This document shows, one piece after another, positions 21,496 through 33,157 of a DNA stretch of 64,000 nt. The notes under the pieces were generated by a model. That model had not been told where the DNA came from. It worked only from the letters and a program-made list of their open reading frames with translations, and made no database searches. Every line of letters begins with the position of its first letter. Position 1 is the first letter of the stretch. Origin of the DNA: Spirogloea muscicola (taxonomy: Eukaryota; Streptophyta; Zygnematophyceae; Spirogloeales; Spirogloeaceae); NCBI GenBank assembly GCA_009602725.1, contig WELB01000146.1, positions 319,444 to 383,443 of the forward strand, written 5' to 3'. A program made the translations under genes and the position numbers.

Positions 21496-22066
21496 AGAAG
21501 AAGTGCGCGCCCATAGAGAAGAGGGTTTTGCGAAGCTATCCCAAAAAAGAATGGCCAATGGCCAAAGCCAAAGAGGAGCCAGAAGAATAACTACACTACA
21601 AAACACTGCAGAACACAGAGACGATGCAGAGGGAAGCTCAGTACCCACGAGTGAGCAACATCAGGTCTGAGTAGCTCGCTGCAGGGAAAGAGGCACTCCA
21701 CCGAGACCCAGAGGCGGCGGCCATAGCACGGCCTGCTCGCGTGTGGACGGCGTGGGCAAGGGAGCGTTGAAGCGATACGGCCAGGCGCATGCGGAAGACT
21801 TGTGCGAGCGAACCGGCGGCGTTGAAGCCGGGCATCGCCCCTGGCAGACCCGGCCGCCAGTCAATGGCCTGGCGGGCAAGCCGCTGAATGAGATCCAGCC
21901 AGCGGCTGCCGAAAGCCCCGTGTACATCCATCGCCAGGGCCTCGGATTCATCCCCCACCGGGTGATCAGCATGTTTTCGCTCTTTGCCCTGGGCCGCCTG
22001 GCCGACCGCGTGCCCTGCAAACGACGCCGATCTGGTGGGATTTGCGTAGTCGATGCAGTCAGTTTT
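21496..22066 (-). mobile_element. 5'-truncated LINE-like insertion
   Basis: Read on the minus strand: an ORF end with ALAMDVHGAFGSRWLDLIQR, RPGLPGAMPGFNAAG and RMRLAVSLQRSLAHA (about 22000-21700), its stop at 21638, then a 3' tail containing GGGTACTGAGCTTCCCTCTG, TTTTGTAGTGTAGT, GGCTTTGG and CTATGGGCGCGCACTTCTTCT. The tail recurs at 53.2-53.45 and 53.94-54.09 kb, and the coding part at 41.3-41.6 kb. The insert splits integrase sequence of the surrounding fossil, whose text resumes immediately at 22067. Truncation at the 5' side is typical of LINE insertion. No poly-A end is seen. Confidence 0.65.
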
Positions 22067-22643
22067 GCCCAGAGTCGCCAGAAGGCTTATGCTGACAAAC
22101 ATCGGAAGGACGTGTCCTTCCACGTCGGTGTGCAAATGCTGCTGAGCACGAAGCACTTATCCTTGCGGGCTGTGGGTACGAGCAAGTTGCTGCCCAAGTG
22201 GGTTAGACCATTTGCAGTAGTACGCCTTATGGCAAGGTGTCCTACGAGTTGAAGACACCGGTGCATTGGAAGGGTCCATAATGTCTTCCATGTGTCTCAG
22301 CTAAGGGCTTTCCTTTCGGATGGCCGTGTCCAACAGCCCCAACCTCCACTACTGATCGAGGATTATCTTGATGTCGAGGTGAAGAGATCTTGTCTCGCAG
22401 GGACAAGCTCCGAGGCGTAAGACCAGTGAGTATCTGGTGAAGTGGCTCGGGTATGGGCCTGAGCACAACACGTGGGAGCCTGCGGCCGATTTGGCAATTT
22501 GTCCAGATGCTCTCAGGGAATAACCTGGCCAAGGGGTGGTAATTTTCCTAGGCTTGGTCGAGGCAGCAGACGTAGGGCATCTTAATACCCGTCAGCGGTT
22601 CTCTCGTTGTTCCCAAGGACGTGAGCACCAGAGTGGGGAGGTA

Positions 22644-23177
22644 TATAATCAACCAGCCGTTTGGTCAAGCCACATGGCTCTATTGGAATTACACGACCGG
22701 CTATTTGGGACAAGGGGTCCGCCAGGTGGCGGCCTGGCTTGCTGCCCAGAGGGGGGCCCCGCCCGTCCTAAAATTCCCCTCGCCAGGATCCACCTGTTCA
22801 AGGGAGGATCTTTGGCCCGCCGCAAGGCGGGCCATGGGGCGACCCGCTCACACCCCTGGAGGGGGGAAGGCACGGGGAAGCTCGACGAGCCTTGGGTCTG
22901 AGGCTCGACAGGAAGGCGAACCGGGAAAGCCCAGGAGCAGCCTTGCCGCTGCTCGCCGCAGCAGCCGCCGCCGCACTCTGCTGCGGGGCCTGCTGCGCCG
23001 GATTGCGCCCAAGAGGTGGAGTCGCCGCCCGGGCGGGCGGCGCCACAGGGCCTGTCTTCCGCTGCGCCGATGCGCTAGTGCTTTGCCTGTGTAGTGGGTT
23101 GGTCCTTAAACCCCCTACAGCCGAACTAAACAAGGACTGCTCACCCGAACTGCGTGTGTAGGGCGAGGTTCTCTACA
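22644..23177 (+). repeat. LTR-B (3' LTR of the fossil at 21293)
   Basis: Starts TATAATCAACCAGCCGTTTGG and ends GTTCTCTACA. More diverged from the family than the LTRs at 12421, 16544 and 24422. Confidence 0.8.
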
Positions 23178-24337
23178 TGGCTTGCCAGTTCCAGGAGGAA
23201 AGCCGGGTTTGGCCCAATCGCATTCACGACGTTAAGTTCCCTTTGAGGCTTTCAGGAGAGGGCGTCAGCCACAATGTTGTCCTTGCCTTTGAAGTAATTG
23301 ATCTCAAAGTCATACTCCTGCAGAAAATCAATTCATCTGGCTTCAATCTGGCTTCAATCCTTCGGTTCAATTGTGGTTTGAAGGCATTTCAACAAGTGAT
23401 GGTCAGACTTTATCTCTGTCCTTTGACCTTGTAGGTAACACATCCAAATCTTTAAGGCATGCATTATGGCCAGCGCTTCCTTCTCATGGGTTGGATAAGT
23501 GACTTCAGCAGGCTTCAGCTTTCTGCTTTCAAACGCAATCGGTTGTAGACCATTCATTCCCTTGGTTTTGTAACAGGGCCCAATCCCATAGTCTGAGGCG
23601 TCTGTGGTGACCTCAAAAGGTAAGTCTGGGTCTGGATGTGCCAAAATCGGTGCATGAGTCAGTATTTTCACAAAGGCTTCCTCCTGAGTCATGCCCCACT
23701 CAAAAGCAAACCCCTTCTGCAAAAGGTCCGTCATGGGCTTGCATATGCTAGCCATGTTCCTTACGAACTTTTGGTAGTAGTTGGCCTATTCGAGAAACGA
23801 TCGCAGCTCCTTGACGTTGGTGGCTTGAGGCCACCATTCTACAGCCTCAACCTTAGTGGTTTTAACCTTTCCGATTTCACACAGGACGTGGCCCAGAAAT
23901 TTTCACCTTTCCTTTCAGGAAGTCGCATTTGGACAGATTAGCATACAGGTGATGTTCTCTGAGAATTTCCAGCGTGTTCCTTAGGTTTTCCCGATGTTCT
24001 TCCGCTTCTTGAACGGATGAGGATGTCATCGAGGAACACCACCACACATTTGTCCAAGTAGGGTTTGACAAGCTCGTTCATAAGATAAGGCCTTGAAAGG
24101 TAGCCGGGGCAATAGTGAGGCCGAATGGAAGCACGAAAAATTCATAGTGCCCGTCCCGCGTTCGAATTGCGATTATGGGGATGTCCTTGTTAACAATGCG
24201 GATCTAATTGCCGCTCCGAGGTCAATCTTGCTGAAATGCCGGGCCCCACGAAAACGGTCCAGCACTTCGTCTACCCGAGGCAACGGATATGCATTTCACT
24301 GTCTATTTCTTCAATGCCCGGTAGTCCACACAAATGC
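23178..24337 (-). mobile_element. Second Ty3/gypsy lineage, minus strand: reverse transcriptase and RNase H part
   Basis: Minus-strand frames carry NLRNTLEILREHHLYANLSKC (connection after the YxDD region), FEVTTDASDYGIGPC and AIMHALKIWMCYLQGQRTEIKSDHH (RNase H), and at the inner edge CVDYRALKK. The text is distinct from the family B polymerase at 27.7-28.6 kb, so this is another lineage. Its companion portion lies at 33158-34845, across the insertion that starts at 24338. Broken, with many breaks; old. Confidence 0.75.
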
Positions 24338-24421
24338 TGTGACGGCCCTGACCCTTAACAGCACAGTCTGGGGTCAGTACGTCCTTTTTGGTTTCGGTCG
24401 CTGGGGTTTAGAGACAAACCC
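24338..24421 (-). mobile_element. LTR-A end piece, outer border of a nested insertion
   Basis: Begins TGTGACGGCCCTGACCCTTAA exactly as the LTR-A at 18714, and runs to the GGTTTAGAGACAAACC inverted repeat where LTR-B starts at 24422. Together with 32341-33157 it frames an LTR-A element lying in the second gypsy lineage. The flanks read AATGC before and CATGC after, a possible aged 5-base target duplication. Confidence 0.75.
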
Positions 24422-24967
24422 TGTAATGAACCAGCCGTTTGGTTAAGCCACATGGCTCTGTTGGCATTACATGACCGGCTATTTGGGACAAGTGGGCCCG
24501 CCAGGTGGCGGGCTGGCTTGCCGGGCAAGTGGCCCGCCCAGAGGCGGGCCCCGCCCGTACAGAAGTACCCACGCCAGGTTCCACCCTATCAAGGGGGGAC
24601 CTTGGGCCCGCCCGCAAGGGGAGGCCTTGTGGCGACCCGCTCACACTCCTGGAGGGGGGGTGGCACGGGGAAGCACGAAGAACCTTGGGGGCGGAGGCTC
24701 GAAGGAGTTCGAGCCGGTGAAGCCCAGGAGCAGCCTTGCCGCTGCTCGCCGCCGCAGCCGCCGCCGCACCTTGTTGCGGGGCCTGCTGCGCCGGCCTGCG
24801 CCCAGGAGGTGGAGTCGCCGCCGGACGGCGGCGCCACGGGGCCTGTCTTTCGCTGCGCCTATGCGCTAGTGCTTTGCCTGTGTAGTGGGATGGTCCCTAA
24901 ACCCCTACAGCCGAACTCAAGAAGGACTGCTCACCCTAACTGCGTGTGTAGGGCGAGGTTCCTTACA
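24422..24967 (+). repeat. 5' LTR (family B)
   Basis: TGTAATGAACC...CCTTACA. Very close to 12421-12965. It sits inside LTR-A sequence. Confidence 0.9.
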
Positions 24968-25471
24968 TTTGGTATCAGAGGCGGTCTTGCATCCATCGCG
25001 CTTGTGACTTACTGTGCTCGCCGCTGATGATGCAAGGATCACCCTGATGTGCTGGCCTGACTTTTTTCTGTCAAAGATAAAGTGCTTGCCAGACGTTGGT
25101 TCGTGAGGAGGCTAAGCGGAAGGGCCGGGTGCGGAGCCATCTTCGCGCTGTGAGCCAGCTACGACCAACACCATTGATCGACTGATCCTTGAGGACCACT
25201 TGCTGCGTTCGCTCCTTTTGAGGTGTGGCTTGAGTCTGCAGCCTTTGTGTGGTAAGGTCAGTCGTGTGGCCAGTAGTGACCGTGTGCATCGGTCCTGGTC
25301 ATATCTGCGGCTGTCTGCCTGCCTGCTGATTGAGGTGTGGAGTTGCGCGCTGCCTTGCTTGCTCGCTCGCTGGTGCACCAGTCTTGCGATGTCCTGTATT
25401 GCAGCATTATGGAGTGTGTGATTTGCTGACTGGTGGAGCCTGAATTGATCACTCAGTGTTCTTCAGCCAGC

Positions 25472-27020
25472 ATGGTATCACACACGTCCAGTGCGCGGCC
25501 GAGCCCTCCTCGGGAGGCAGAGCGGTCGGCTGCTGAGGCAGCGGCTGCTGCAGGGCCAGCTGCTGCGGCAGTGGCTGCTGCGGAGCACGCCCACGAGGGG
25601 CACGCCCACGAGGGGCACGCCCACGAGGGGCACGCCCAAGCGGGGCACGCCCAAGAGGGGCACGTGGAGCTGGGAGCCGGAGGCCTGGAGGGCTTGTCGG
25701 CTGGGGACTTGCAACGCGTTGCACTCCTTACTCGAGATCTGGCGGCAGCCCAGCCTACGACGGACCCAGCTCAACATCGTCTTCTTGCGAGGATCTGCGC
25801 GGAGCAGCGCGCCCTCCTCGTCCAGCAGCGCGCCGAAGAGCGGCACATGCAAGAGGTGGATGCCTCGTTGCAGCTTATGCGCAAGAGCAGTGGCAACCCT
25901 GAGCATGGACTTGCCAGGGCCCATGCACCCCGGCAGTTCTCCGGTCACGATGATCGGGGAGGCTTGCAGCCATGGCTGGACGAAATGGACGAGTGGTTTG
26001 TCTGCTCCAACACGGACGCGGGGGCACGCGTGCGCCTCGCTGCCACCTACCTTTCAGGGGAGCCCCGGGAGTGGTGGAGCACCTTACAGAAGAGCTCTAC
26101 GCCTGAGGAGTCCGGTGACTGGGACTTCTTCTGCAGCTCGCTCACGTCGGCGTATGGCGACCCACACGCAGAGCTGCGCGCCCGCGATGAGGTGGATGCT
26201 CTCCGCATGAGGGGCGAGGGGAGCGAGGGCTTGGAGCCCTTATGTGCGGCGATTCCGGCTGCTGCTGTCCAAGCTGCGCAGCGAGCCGATGAAGCCAATT
26301 GACCCATGCCAACGATTCAAGGCTGGACTGCCTTCTCGTTTTCGCAATTGGGTCGCGGTGGACTCCGCAACGGCACAACCGGTCACGGACTTCACCGAGA
26401 TGGTGGAGCACGCCCGCAAGGTGCTCAGCACGCCGGACATTGCCGGTCCAGGCAAGCGTCACCTGCTGGAGGCAGGCGGCTTCGATGCAGAACGAAGCAA
26501 GAAGCGGTTCGACCCGAGGCACGGCTTGAACGCTCGACCTCAAGGCGACTTCCCCAAGCCGCGGGTGGAAGGCGCTGGCTGCTTCAAGTGCGGTGCCAAG
26601 AGCCGTCAGCTCAGGGACTGCCCGGCGGCAGGTCCCTCTTCCTCACGGCCACGTCCACAGCGCCCTATGGGCCGGGACCAGGGCAATTCCAAGGGCAAGC
26701 GTGAGTGCTTGGCCCCTGCCTCTGCAAGCCATCTCATTCAGCCAGACGCACTTGAGCTGTTTGATCTTGCTGGTATCGCTGGCCCGCCAACCAACATACC
26801 GGTTGTGCGCTCCATTTCTGCTTTACTGCACGGTCTGGAGGCCGGAGGGCCTCTATTTGTGTGGGTTGCCCACAATGACTTGCAGGAGGCTGCAGATGTC
26901 TACCTGAGCTGGCCTGAGTGCCGTCGGCGTGAAGAAATGCTGTTCTTCATTGTGCCACAGAAGCGCGGCGTGGTTGATCAAGCTCCGCTGGGGATGTCGC
27001 TGTTGTGCTCGCACGAGGCG
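25472..27020 (+). pseudogene. Gag-like region of the family B element
   Basis: Opens MVSHTSSARPSPPREAER, then an alanine-rich stretch, a HAHEGHA tandem tract (about 25585-25665), QFSGHDDRGGLQPWLDEMDE, YLSGEPREWW, CQRFKAGLPSRFRNW, and a Cys-rich CFKCGAKSRQLRDC motif near 26580-26622. The tandem tract differs in unit composition from the 12.4 kb copy. Belongs to the fossil at 24422-32340. Confidence 0.82.
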
Positions 27021-27137
27021 TGACACAGGCTCCTTAGGCGTAGTGTTGATGCCACTCGGCTAAGGCCTTACCCGACAGCGGTCAGAGTATATGTCGCTCG
27101 CACCCCATTCCTTGGCAGTGTCCATGGGGGACACACT

Positions 27138-28700
27138 ATGCTCTTTGAGGGGCTGGTTGCTGCGGCACCAGCGAGGATCCTCATAGACTCAGGGGCCTCA
27201 GTGTCCTTCGTCAAAAGGGATTTGGTGTGCTCCACTGGCTTGCATTTGCAAGCAGATGGCCTGCCTAGAGTGTCATTGGCCGATGGCCACCCATTCGATG
27301 TGTTAGGCCTGTGCAAGGTTCTCATTCGCATCCAGCAATACAAAGCCGAGGTGCCTTGTTATGCCATTGCGTTGACTGTCGCCTTTGATGTGATATTGGG
27401 AGATGACTGGCTTTGCGCCACATCAGCATGCCTCGATTTTGAACGCCATACTTGCACGTTACAACGTGGCGCACGGCGCTTTGTCCTTTGCAAGCAGCTT
27501 CCCTGTGCACCGCCGCTGGCGGCAGGGGCTTCCATTCTGCTGTCCGCCATGCAGATGAAGCGATTGATTCACAATAACACTGTCCAGATGGCATTTCTTG
27601 TGATGGTGGCGTTCAACGACGAGTCTAAGCCTGACTTGTGTGTGAATGCTGCGGATTCACATGGCGGGGTTCTTGATAAGCTGCTGGAAGAATTTGCGGA
27701 TGTGTTTCCCGACTCTCTTTTGGACGGCCTACCTCCTCACCGAGGTGTGGCTCATACAATTTCATTGGAGCCAGGCGCCAACCCGCCTTTCCGTCCCATG
27801 TACCGGCTGAGCCCTCTCGAATTTCGAGAAATGCAATCCCAGGTCGAGGACCTGCTGGCGAAGGGCTACATTGAGCCATCTCAGTCGCCACACGGAGCAC
27901 CCATCCTCTTTGTCAAAAAGAAGGATGGCACTCTACGGATGTGCATTGATTATCGGGCTCTGAATAAGCTTACTATCAAGAACCGATACCCATTGCCTCG
28001 GATAGATGATCTTTTCGATTGGCTTGCAGGGGCTACGGTGTTCAGCTCCCTGGACCTGGCAAGTGGGTATCACCAAATTCGAATCACGCCTGCGGATGTT
28101 CCAAAGTCGACGTTCCGTATGCCGCTTGGACTTTTTCAGTTCAAGGTGCTGAGCTTTGGTTTGACCAACGCACCGGCTACGTTCCAGGCGGTGATGTCGA
28201 GGGTCTTTGGCCCCCTGCTCTACCATTTTGTGCTGGTTTACTTGGATGACATACTGGTGTTCAGCAAAACGCCTGAGGATCACGTGAAGCACCTGCGCCA
28301 AGTGCTGCAGTTGCTGCGTGAAAATCAATTGTATGCCACGCGGTCCAAGTGCGCTTTGAACCACCCAGAGCCGACATACCTCGGGCATGTCGTGGGCAAA
28401 GACGGCATACGTGTCGACCCCAAGAAGACTTCGGTCGTACGGGATTGGCCTGTGCCACAAACTCTGCCTCAATTGCGCTCCTTTTTGGGATTCGCAAATT
28501 ATTTCCGAAAGTTCTTACAAGGCTATGGGAACTTGGCACTTCCTCTTACGAAGCTGACTCGTAAGGACGTACCTTGGGATTGGTCGTCCGAATGCCAGAG
28601 GGCATTCGAGGGAATACAGCAGGCGTTGACATCTCCGCCTGTGCTGGCCTTTCCTTGTGAAGGCGTGCCATATGAACTCGTCTGCGATGCCTCTTTGACC
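27138..28700 (+). pseudogene. Protease and reverse transcriptase region of the family B element
   Basis: Aspartic protease motif ILIDSGASVSF (near 27178); linker with EFADVFPDSLLDGLPPHRG; reverse transcriptase with GAPILFVKKKDGTLRMC, IDYRALNKLTIKNRYPLPR, FSSLDLASGYHQIRI, FGLTNAPATFQ and the catalytic VYLDDILVFSK (about 28234-28266); then the connection SFLGFANYFRKFL. Typical Ty3/gypsy order. Ends at the nested LTR-A piece at 28702. Confidence 0.85.
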
Positions 28701-28701
28701 G

Positions 28702-30200
28702 TGTGCTGGGGGTTTGTCTCTAAACCCCAGCGACCGAAACCAAAAAGGACGTACTGACCCTTGACTGTGCTGTTAAGGGTCAGGGTCGTCACAACAAGTA
28801 CCCTAGATAGCGCAAGATTCTAACCCATCTGAAAAAGCGATGCCCTGACACCGCCTTCGCCAGTGAAGAGGTCCGATTCGCCGGGTTAGTAGCGAGCCCT
28901 CTGTCCGAGGCCCGTACTTCGCTCTCCTCATTGGAATGCATAGATATTTGCCCAACTCTTCCTTCTGCTTTATCCAACTCCTGCCGAAGGCCGTTCCCGC
29001 TCAGCTTTCAGCCGTTGGACCTCCGCCGACGGGATTTTCATAGCAGAGATGACGGCCTGATTGCGTGCTATGTCCACACCGTCTTCTGAGGCGTCTGGTT
29101 TGGTGTCATCACCATCTGGGCCGGTTTCCGTTTCAAAGAGCGCCCCTTCGCCATTTTCACCTTCGCCAAACAACAGTCCAGGCGACGGCACGGGGTCCGC
29201 CTGGCCCCCTTGAGCACCCAACAGCTGCGGCCCGCTAGAACTTGTGGACTCACCCACGGGAGCTGCGAGCAGGACATCCGGCCGCTCGCTCGCAGGGGTG
29301 GTGGCCACTGCGTGTGGCCGCTCGCTTGCAGGGGTGATGGCCACTGCGCCCAATCGCTTCGAGGCACTCTTCTTGCCTGCCATTGACGGGTCACGCCCAG
29401 TGAGCGCGCCGGAAAGAGCTTGTTACATCTGCTACCACTGTAAGGAATGAGGATCGTCTAGCACAAGGACGAGGCGTCGGCGTGTCACGAAGCAAAGGTC
29501 AGAGCCGGAGCACTCGGTGGGTCAAACAAAGCCGCAAGCCGCCAACGGTTGAAAGTGGTAGCAATCTCAAATGACAAAGGCCTGGGGAGTGAAGGGGACT
29601 TGAAGGACGCGCTTCCCCCCCTTAAGTACCCATCAAGGTGTCGCGGAGCCCTTCCTCTGGCCTTACGGGATCATCGAGCGGTCCGGCCACTTGCTACAAG
29701 CGTCACAGAATATCCACCTGTGACCGTCGCCTCCGCCGCTGGAGTCGCCGCCGATGGCGGGGACCCGTTCCTAATGCGAATACTGAAAGAGATCTGATAC
29801 TAGTAGAAGTCTATACTCCAGGTTGTGGCTTTGTCGCCGTCGTGCAGTGAGTTTCCAGATTGTTCTTTCATCAGCGTAGCGAGCCGTTACTTAGGTTTGC
29901 GCAGTTTCCAATGTCGCGCATCGTCCTTCGCACGACTGGTGAGGTGCTTGGCCTCCTCAACTCCTTCCAGCTATCATTCCCATGATATTGATATTCCACC
30001 AGTGAATCTCGTTACAAGTATCCCCCTTGTCGGGCCCGGCACTCGAAGGTGGGCCTTGAGGCGTTCCAGAGACCCCTAGGGAGGGTGGCACTTGAAGCAC
30101 TACGAGTAGAGCTGAGACCAGACTCGGGGTACTCGGTCTGGATCACTGAGGCCCACGAGAGGCGCAGCCCTGCTGCCGCCTGCTGCCGCAGTCCGTCGAC
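28702..30200. mobile_element. Nested LTR-A-related fragment cluster inside the family B polymerase region
   Basis: Left border: the last 90 bases of LTR-A in plus orientation (28702-28793, ending GGGTCGTCACA). Right border: a middle LTR-A segment (about 30020-30200). In between lies other element sequence in minus orientation. It includes a 138-codon minus frame (28970-29383, MAGKKSASKRLG, with an ASERP repeat, gag-like) preceded by TACAGTGGTAGCAGATG, a possible primer-binding site near 29425-29445. Broken, composite. Confidence 0.6.
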
Positions 30201-30204
30201 ATAG

Positions 30205-32130
30205 CCCTCATTGGTGCCGTGCTCCTGCAAGAGGGTCACCCGTTAGCGTTTGAGAGTCGCCTGCTGATCCCTGCAGAGCGAAATTACACTACGGGCGAGC
30301 AGGAATTGCTGGCTGTGGTGCACGCCTTACGCGTCTGGCGTTGCTACCTGGAATGTGTGGCATTTACGGTTGTCACGGATCATTGCCCGTTGACATATTT
30401 CCACACGCAGCAGCATTTGACGAGGCGTCAAGCTCGATGGGCCGAGTGCATGGCACAATTCGATTTCCAGTGGGTTTATCGCCCTGGACGTCTTAATGTT
30501 GCAGACCCTGTGAGTCGCAACATTCACGGCGCTGATGCGTTGGCTTCCTTGAATGCTTCTGGAGTGCGGGCTGCAGGACTGCGTCCGACTCGTCAAGCTT
30601 CTCAGCACGCCACGGCTGAGCTCTCTGAGCTCTACGTGCGTATCCGTAAAGGGTATGGCACAGACCCATGGTTTGCTGAAGCCGCCAACGTAAGCACCCT
30701 CACTGATGACAAAGGCTTCTGGTGGCAAGGTGACGCTATTGTGGTCCCGAACTGCAATGCCTTGCGCACAGACATAATGCAGGAGCTGCATGATACGCCT
30801 TCCAGTGGTCATTTGGGAGTGAGCAAAACCAAACAGGCTGTGCGACGCCTCTTTGGTGGAAGGGCTTTTCAGCCCAAGTACGCGCTTTTGTCGCAAGCTG
30901 TGCCACGTGCCAACGTAGTAAGGCAATCTCGGGCAAGCCTGCCGGATTACTTCAGCCCTTGCAGATTCTGGAGCGGAATTGGTCTGATGTAAGTGTGGAT
31001 TTTATCACACAATTGCCTAAGACGCGGAATGGCTATGATGCCATTGTCGTCTTTGTGGATCGCCTAAGTAGAATGGTGCATTTTGCTCCCACTACTACGC
31101 GGGCATCGGCGAAGGATTCCGCTGGCATCTTTGTGGATAAGGTGTGGAAGTTACATGGAATACCTGAGAGTCTGGTCTCGGACCGCGATCCTCGCTTTAC
31201 AGGTCACTTCTGGAAAGAAGTCTGCAAGCTCATTGGCACAAAGCAGTCCATGTCCACAGCCTTTCATCCACAAACGGATGGCCAAACCGAGCGAACGAAT
31301 CGAGTTCTTGAGGACATGTTGAGGCACTTTGTCAACTCTAGCCAGACTGACTGGGATGACTATTTGGCTCCAGCTGAATATGCTGTGAACAATGCCTATC
31401 ATGCGTCCACCAAAGAGACTCCATTCTTCCTCAACTATGGTCAGCATCCCCGAGCTCCACTTCAGGTGGGGAGGCCGGAACGAGTTCCCGCCGCGGTAGC
31501 CTTTACTGGGACCCTCTTGGAGGCTCAGAGACGAGCTCGGCAATTCTTGGAAATTGCCCAGAGTCGCCAGAAGGCTTATGCTGACAAACATCGGAAGGAC
31601 GTGTCCTTTGATGTTGGTGCGCAAGTGCTGCTGAGCACGAAGCACTCATTCTTGCGGGCTGTGGGTACGCGCAAGTTGCTGCCCAAGTGGGTTGGACCGT
31701 TTGCAGTAGTACGCCTTGTGGGCAATATGTCCTACGAGTTGAAGACACCGGTGCATTGGAAGGTACATAACGTCTTCCCATGTGTCTCAGCTGAGGGCCT
31801 TCCTTTCGGATGGTCGTGTCCAACCGCCCCCACCTCCACTAGTTATCGAGGATGATCTTGAGTTTGATTGAGGTGGAAGAGATCTTGCCTCACAGGGACA
31901 AGCCTCGAGGGCGTAAGACCCGTGAGTATCTGGTGAAGTCGCTCGGGTTTGGGCCTGAGCACAACACGTGGGAGCCTCCGGCCAATTTGGCAGATTGTCC
32001 GGATGCTCTCAGGGAATACCTGGCCAAGGGTGGTAATTCTCCTAGGCTTGGTAGAGGCAGCAGCCGTCGGGCATCTTAATACCTGTCGGCTGTTCTCTCC
32101 TAGTTCCCGAGGACGTGAAGACCAGAGTGG
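30205..32130 (+). pseudogene. RNase H, integrase and chromodomain region of the family B element
   Basis: RNase H text LLQEGHPLAFESRLL, TTGEQELLAVVHALRVWRCY, VVTDHCPL and VYRPGRLNVADPVSRN; integrase with HLGVSKTKQAVRRL, DVSVDFITQLPKT, LVSDRDPRFTGHFW, AFHPQTDGQTERTNRV and HPRAPLQVGRPERVPA; a C-terminal part with GPFAVVRLVG; and a chromodomain with VEEILPHRDKPRGRKTREYL. Part of the broken copy at 24422-32340. Confidence 0.85.
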
Positions 32131-32340
32131 GGAGGTATGTAATGAACCAGCCGTTTGGTTAAGCCACATGGCTCTGTTGGCATCACATGACCGGCTATTT
32201 GGGACAAGTGGGCCCGCCAGGAGGCGGGCTGGCTTGCCGGGCAAGTGGCCCGCCCAGAGGCGGGCCCCGCCCGTCCAGAAGTACCCTCGCCAGGTTCCAC
32301 CCTACCAAGGGGGGACCTTGGGCCCGCCCGCAAGGCGGGG

Positions 32341-33157
32341 TACCGGTGTATCCAGCTCATATGCGACCAGACCGATACGGCGCACTACACGAAAGGGTCC
32401 AACCCACTTTGGCAGCAATTTAGGCGTACCGACTGCCCGCATGGAGAGGTGCTTTGTGCTCAAGAGCACTTGAGCACCCACGTCCAAGGTTATATCTCGA
32501 CGATGTCGATCAGCATACGCCTTTTGCCGTTGCTGGGCAATCTTCAAGCATTGCCTGGCCCTCCGCTGAGCTTCCAGGAGGTGACCAGTAAAGGTTGCTG
32601 CAGCCGGCACGCGTTCCGGCCTACCCACCTGTAAAGGTGCTCGGGGCTGCTGACCGTAGTTAAGCAAGAAAGGGGTGTTCTTGGTGGACTCATGAAAGGC
32701 ATGCTTTGTGCACAGCATATTCCGCTGGAGCAAGATACTTATCCCAGTCGGTCTGGCTGGGGTTGACAAAATGCCGTATTATGTCCTCCAAAACCCGATT
32801 CATTCTTTCCGTCTGACCATCGGTTTGGGGTTGGAATGTCGTGGATAAGGATTGCTTAGTGCCAATAAGCCTGCAAACTTCACGCCAGAAGTAACCCGTG
32901 AAGCGAGGGTCGCGATCAGAAAGAATGCAGAATCAGGAATCTGCCGAGAAGCTCCGCTCTGGAAGACCAGGATTCGCCGCCTCGGCTGGAGGCGGCGCGC
33001 CTGCACGTCACATCGTCAGCAGGCGCGTCACACCGCGCGACACCTCGCGCGGCGCTCTCACGCTGTCGCACGCGCGTCGCACGCGTCAGTCGCGAAGCGC
33101 GTCAGTGGTCAGCGCTTAACTCGAAGTTAATCGTCCCGTAACGGCGGGGACGTTACA
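32341..33157 (-). mobile_element. LTR-A element part, minus strand: integrase fragment and LTR start
   Basis: Minus-strand integrase C-part (FLLNYGQQPRAPLQVGRPERVPA, QRQKAYADRHRRDITLDVG, KLLPKWVGPFRVVRRIG) over 32341-32927. Next comes LTR-A text ending GGACGTTACA at 33157, with the double-hairpin terminus (33111-33157). It is nearly the same as 19608-20560, so it is a sister copy. It forms the right border of the nested insertion begun at 24338. Broken. Confidence 0.75.

Larger units (their letters stand above)
21293..23177 (+). mobile_element. Ty3/gypsy fossil, family B: integrase, chromodomain and 3' LTR, interrupted by a LINE-like insert
   Basis: Integrase C-part (LAPAEYAVNNAY, HPRAPLQVGRPERVPA) at about 21298-21495 and, after the insert at 21496-22066, SRQKAYADKHRKDVSF and a chromodomain region up to the polypurine tract. 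It ends with LTR-B at 22644-23177. Gag and reverse transcriptase are absent. Broken, with many breaks. Older than the LINE-like insert it carries. Confidence 0.75.
24422..32340 (+). mobile_element. Ty3/gypsy chromodomain LTR element, family B, most complete copy
   Basis: 5' LTR 24422-24967, primer-binding site TGGTATCAGAGG at 24970, gag (25472 to about 27020), aspartic protease, reverse transcriptase, RNase H, integrase, chromodomain, polypurine tract and the start of a 3' LTR (32138-32340). An LTR-A-related block (28702-30200) is inserted in the polymerase region. All domains of a chromovirus are represented, but the copy is broken, with several breaks and an incomplete 3' LTR. Gag and integrase are very similar to the copy at 12421, suggesting similar age. 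Confidence 0.9.

Noticed and set aside
28970-29383. A host gene encoding a 138-residue acidic protein
   Set aside because: It lies inside a nested retroelement fragment, just after a primer-binding-like site, and is better explained as gag-like sequence.
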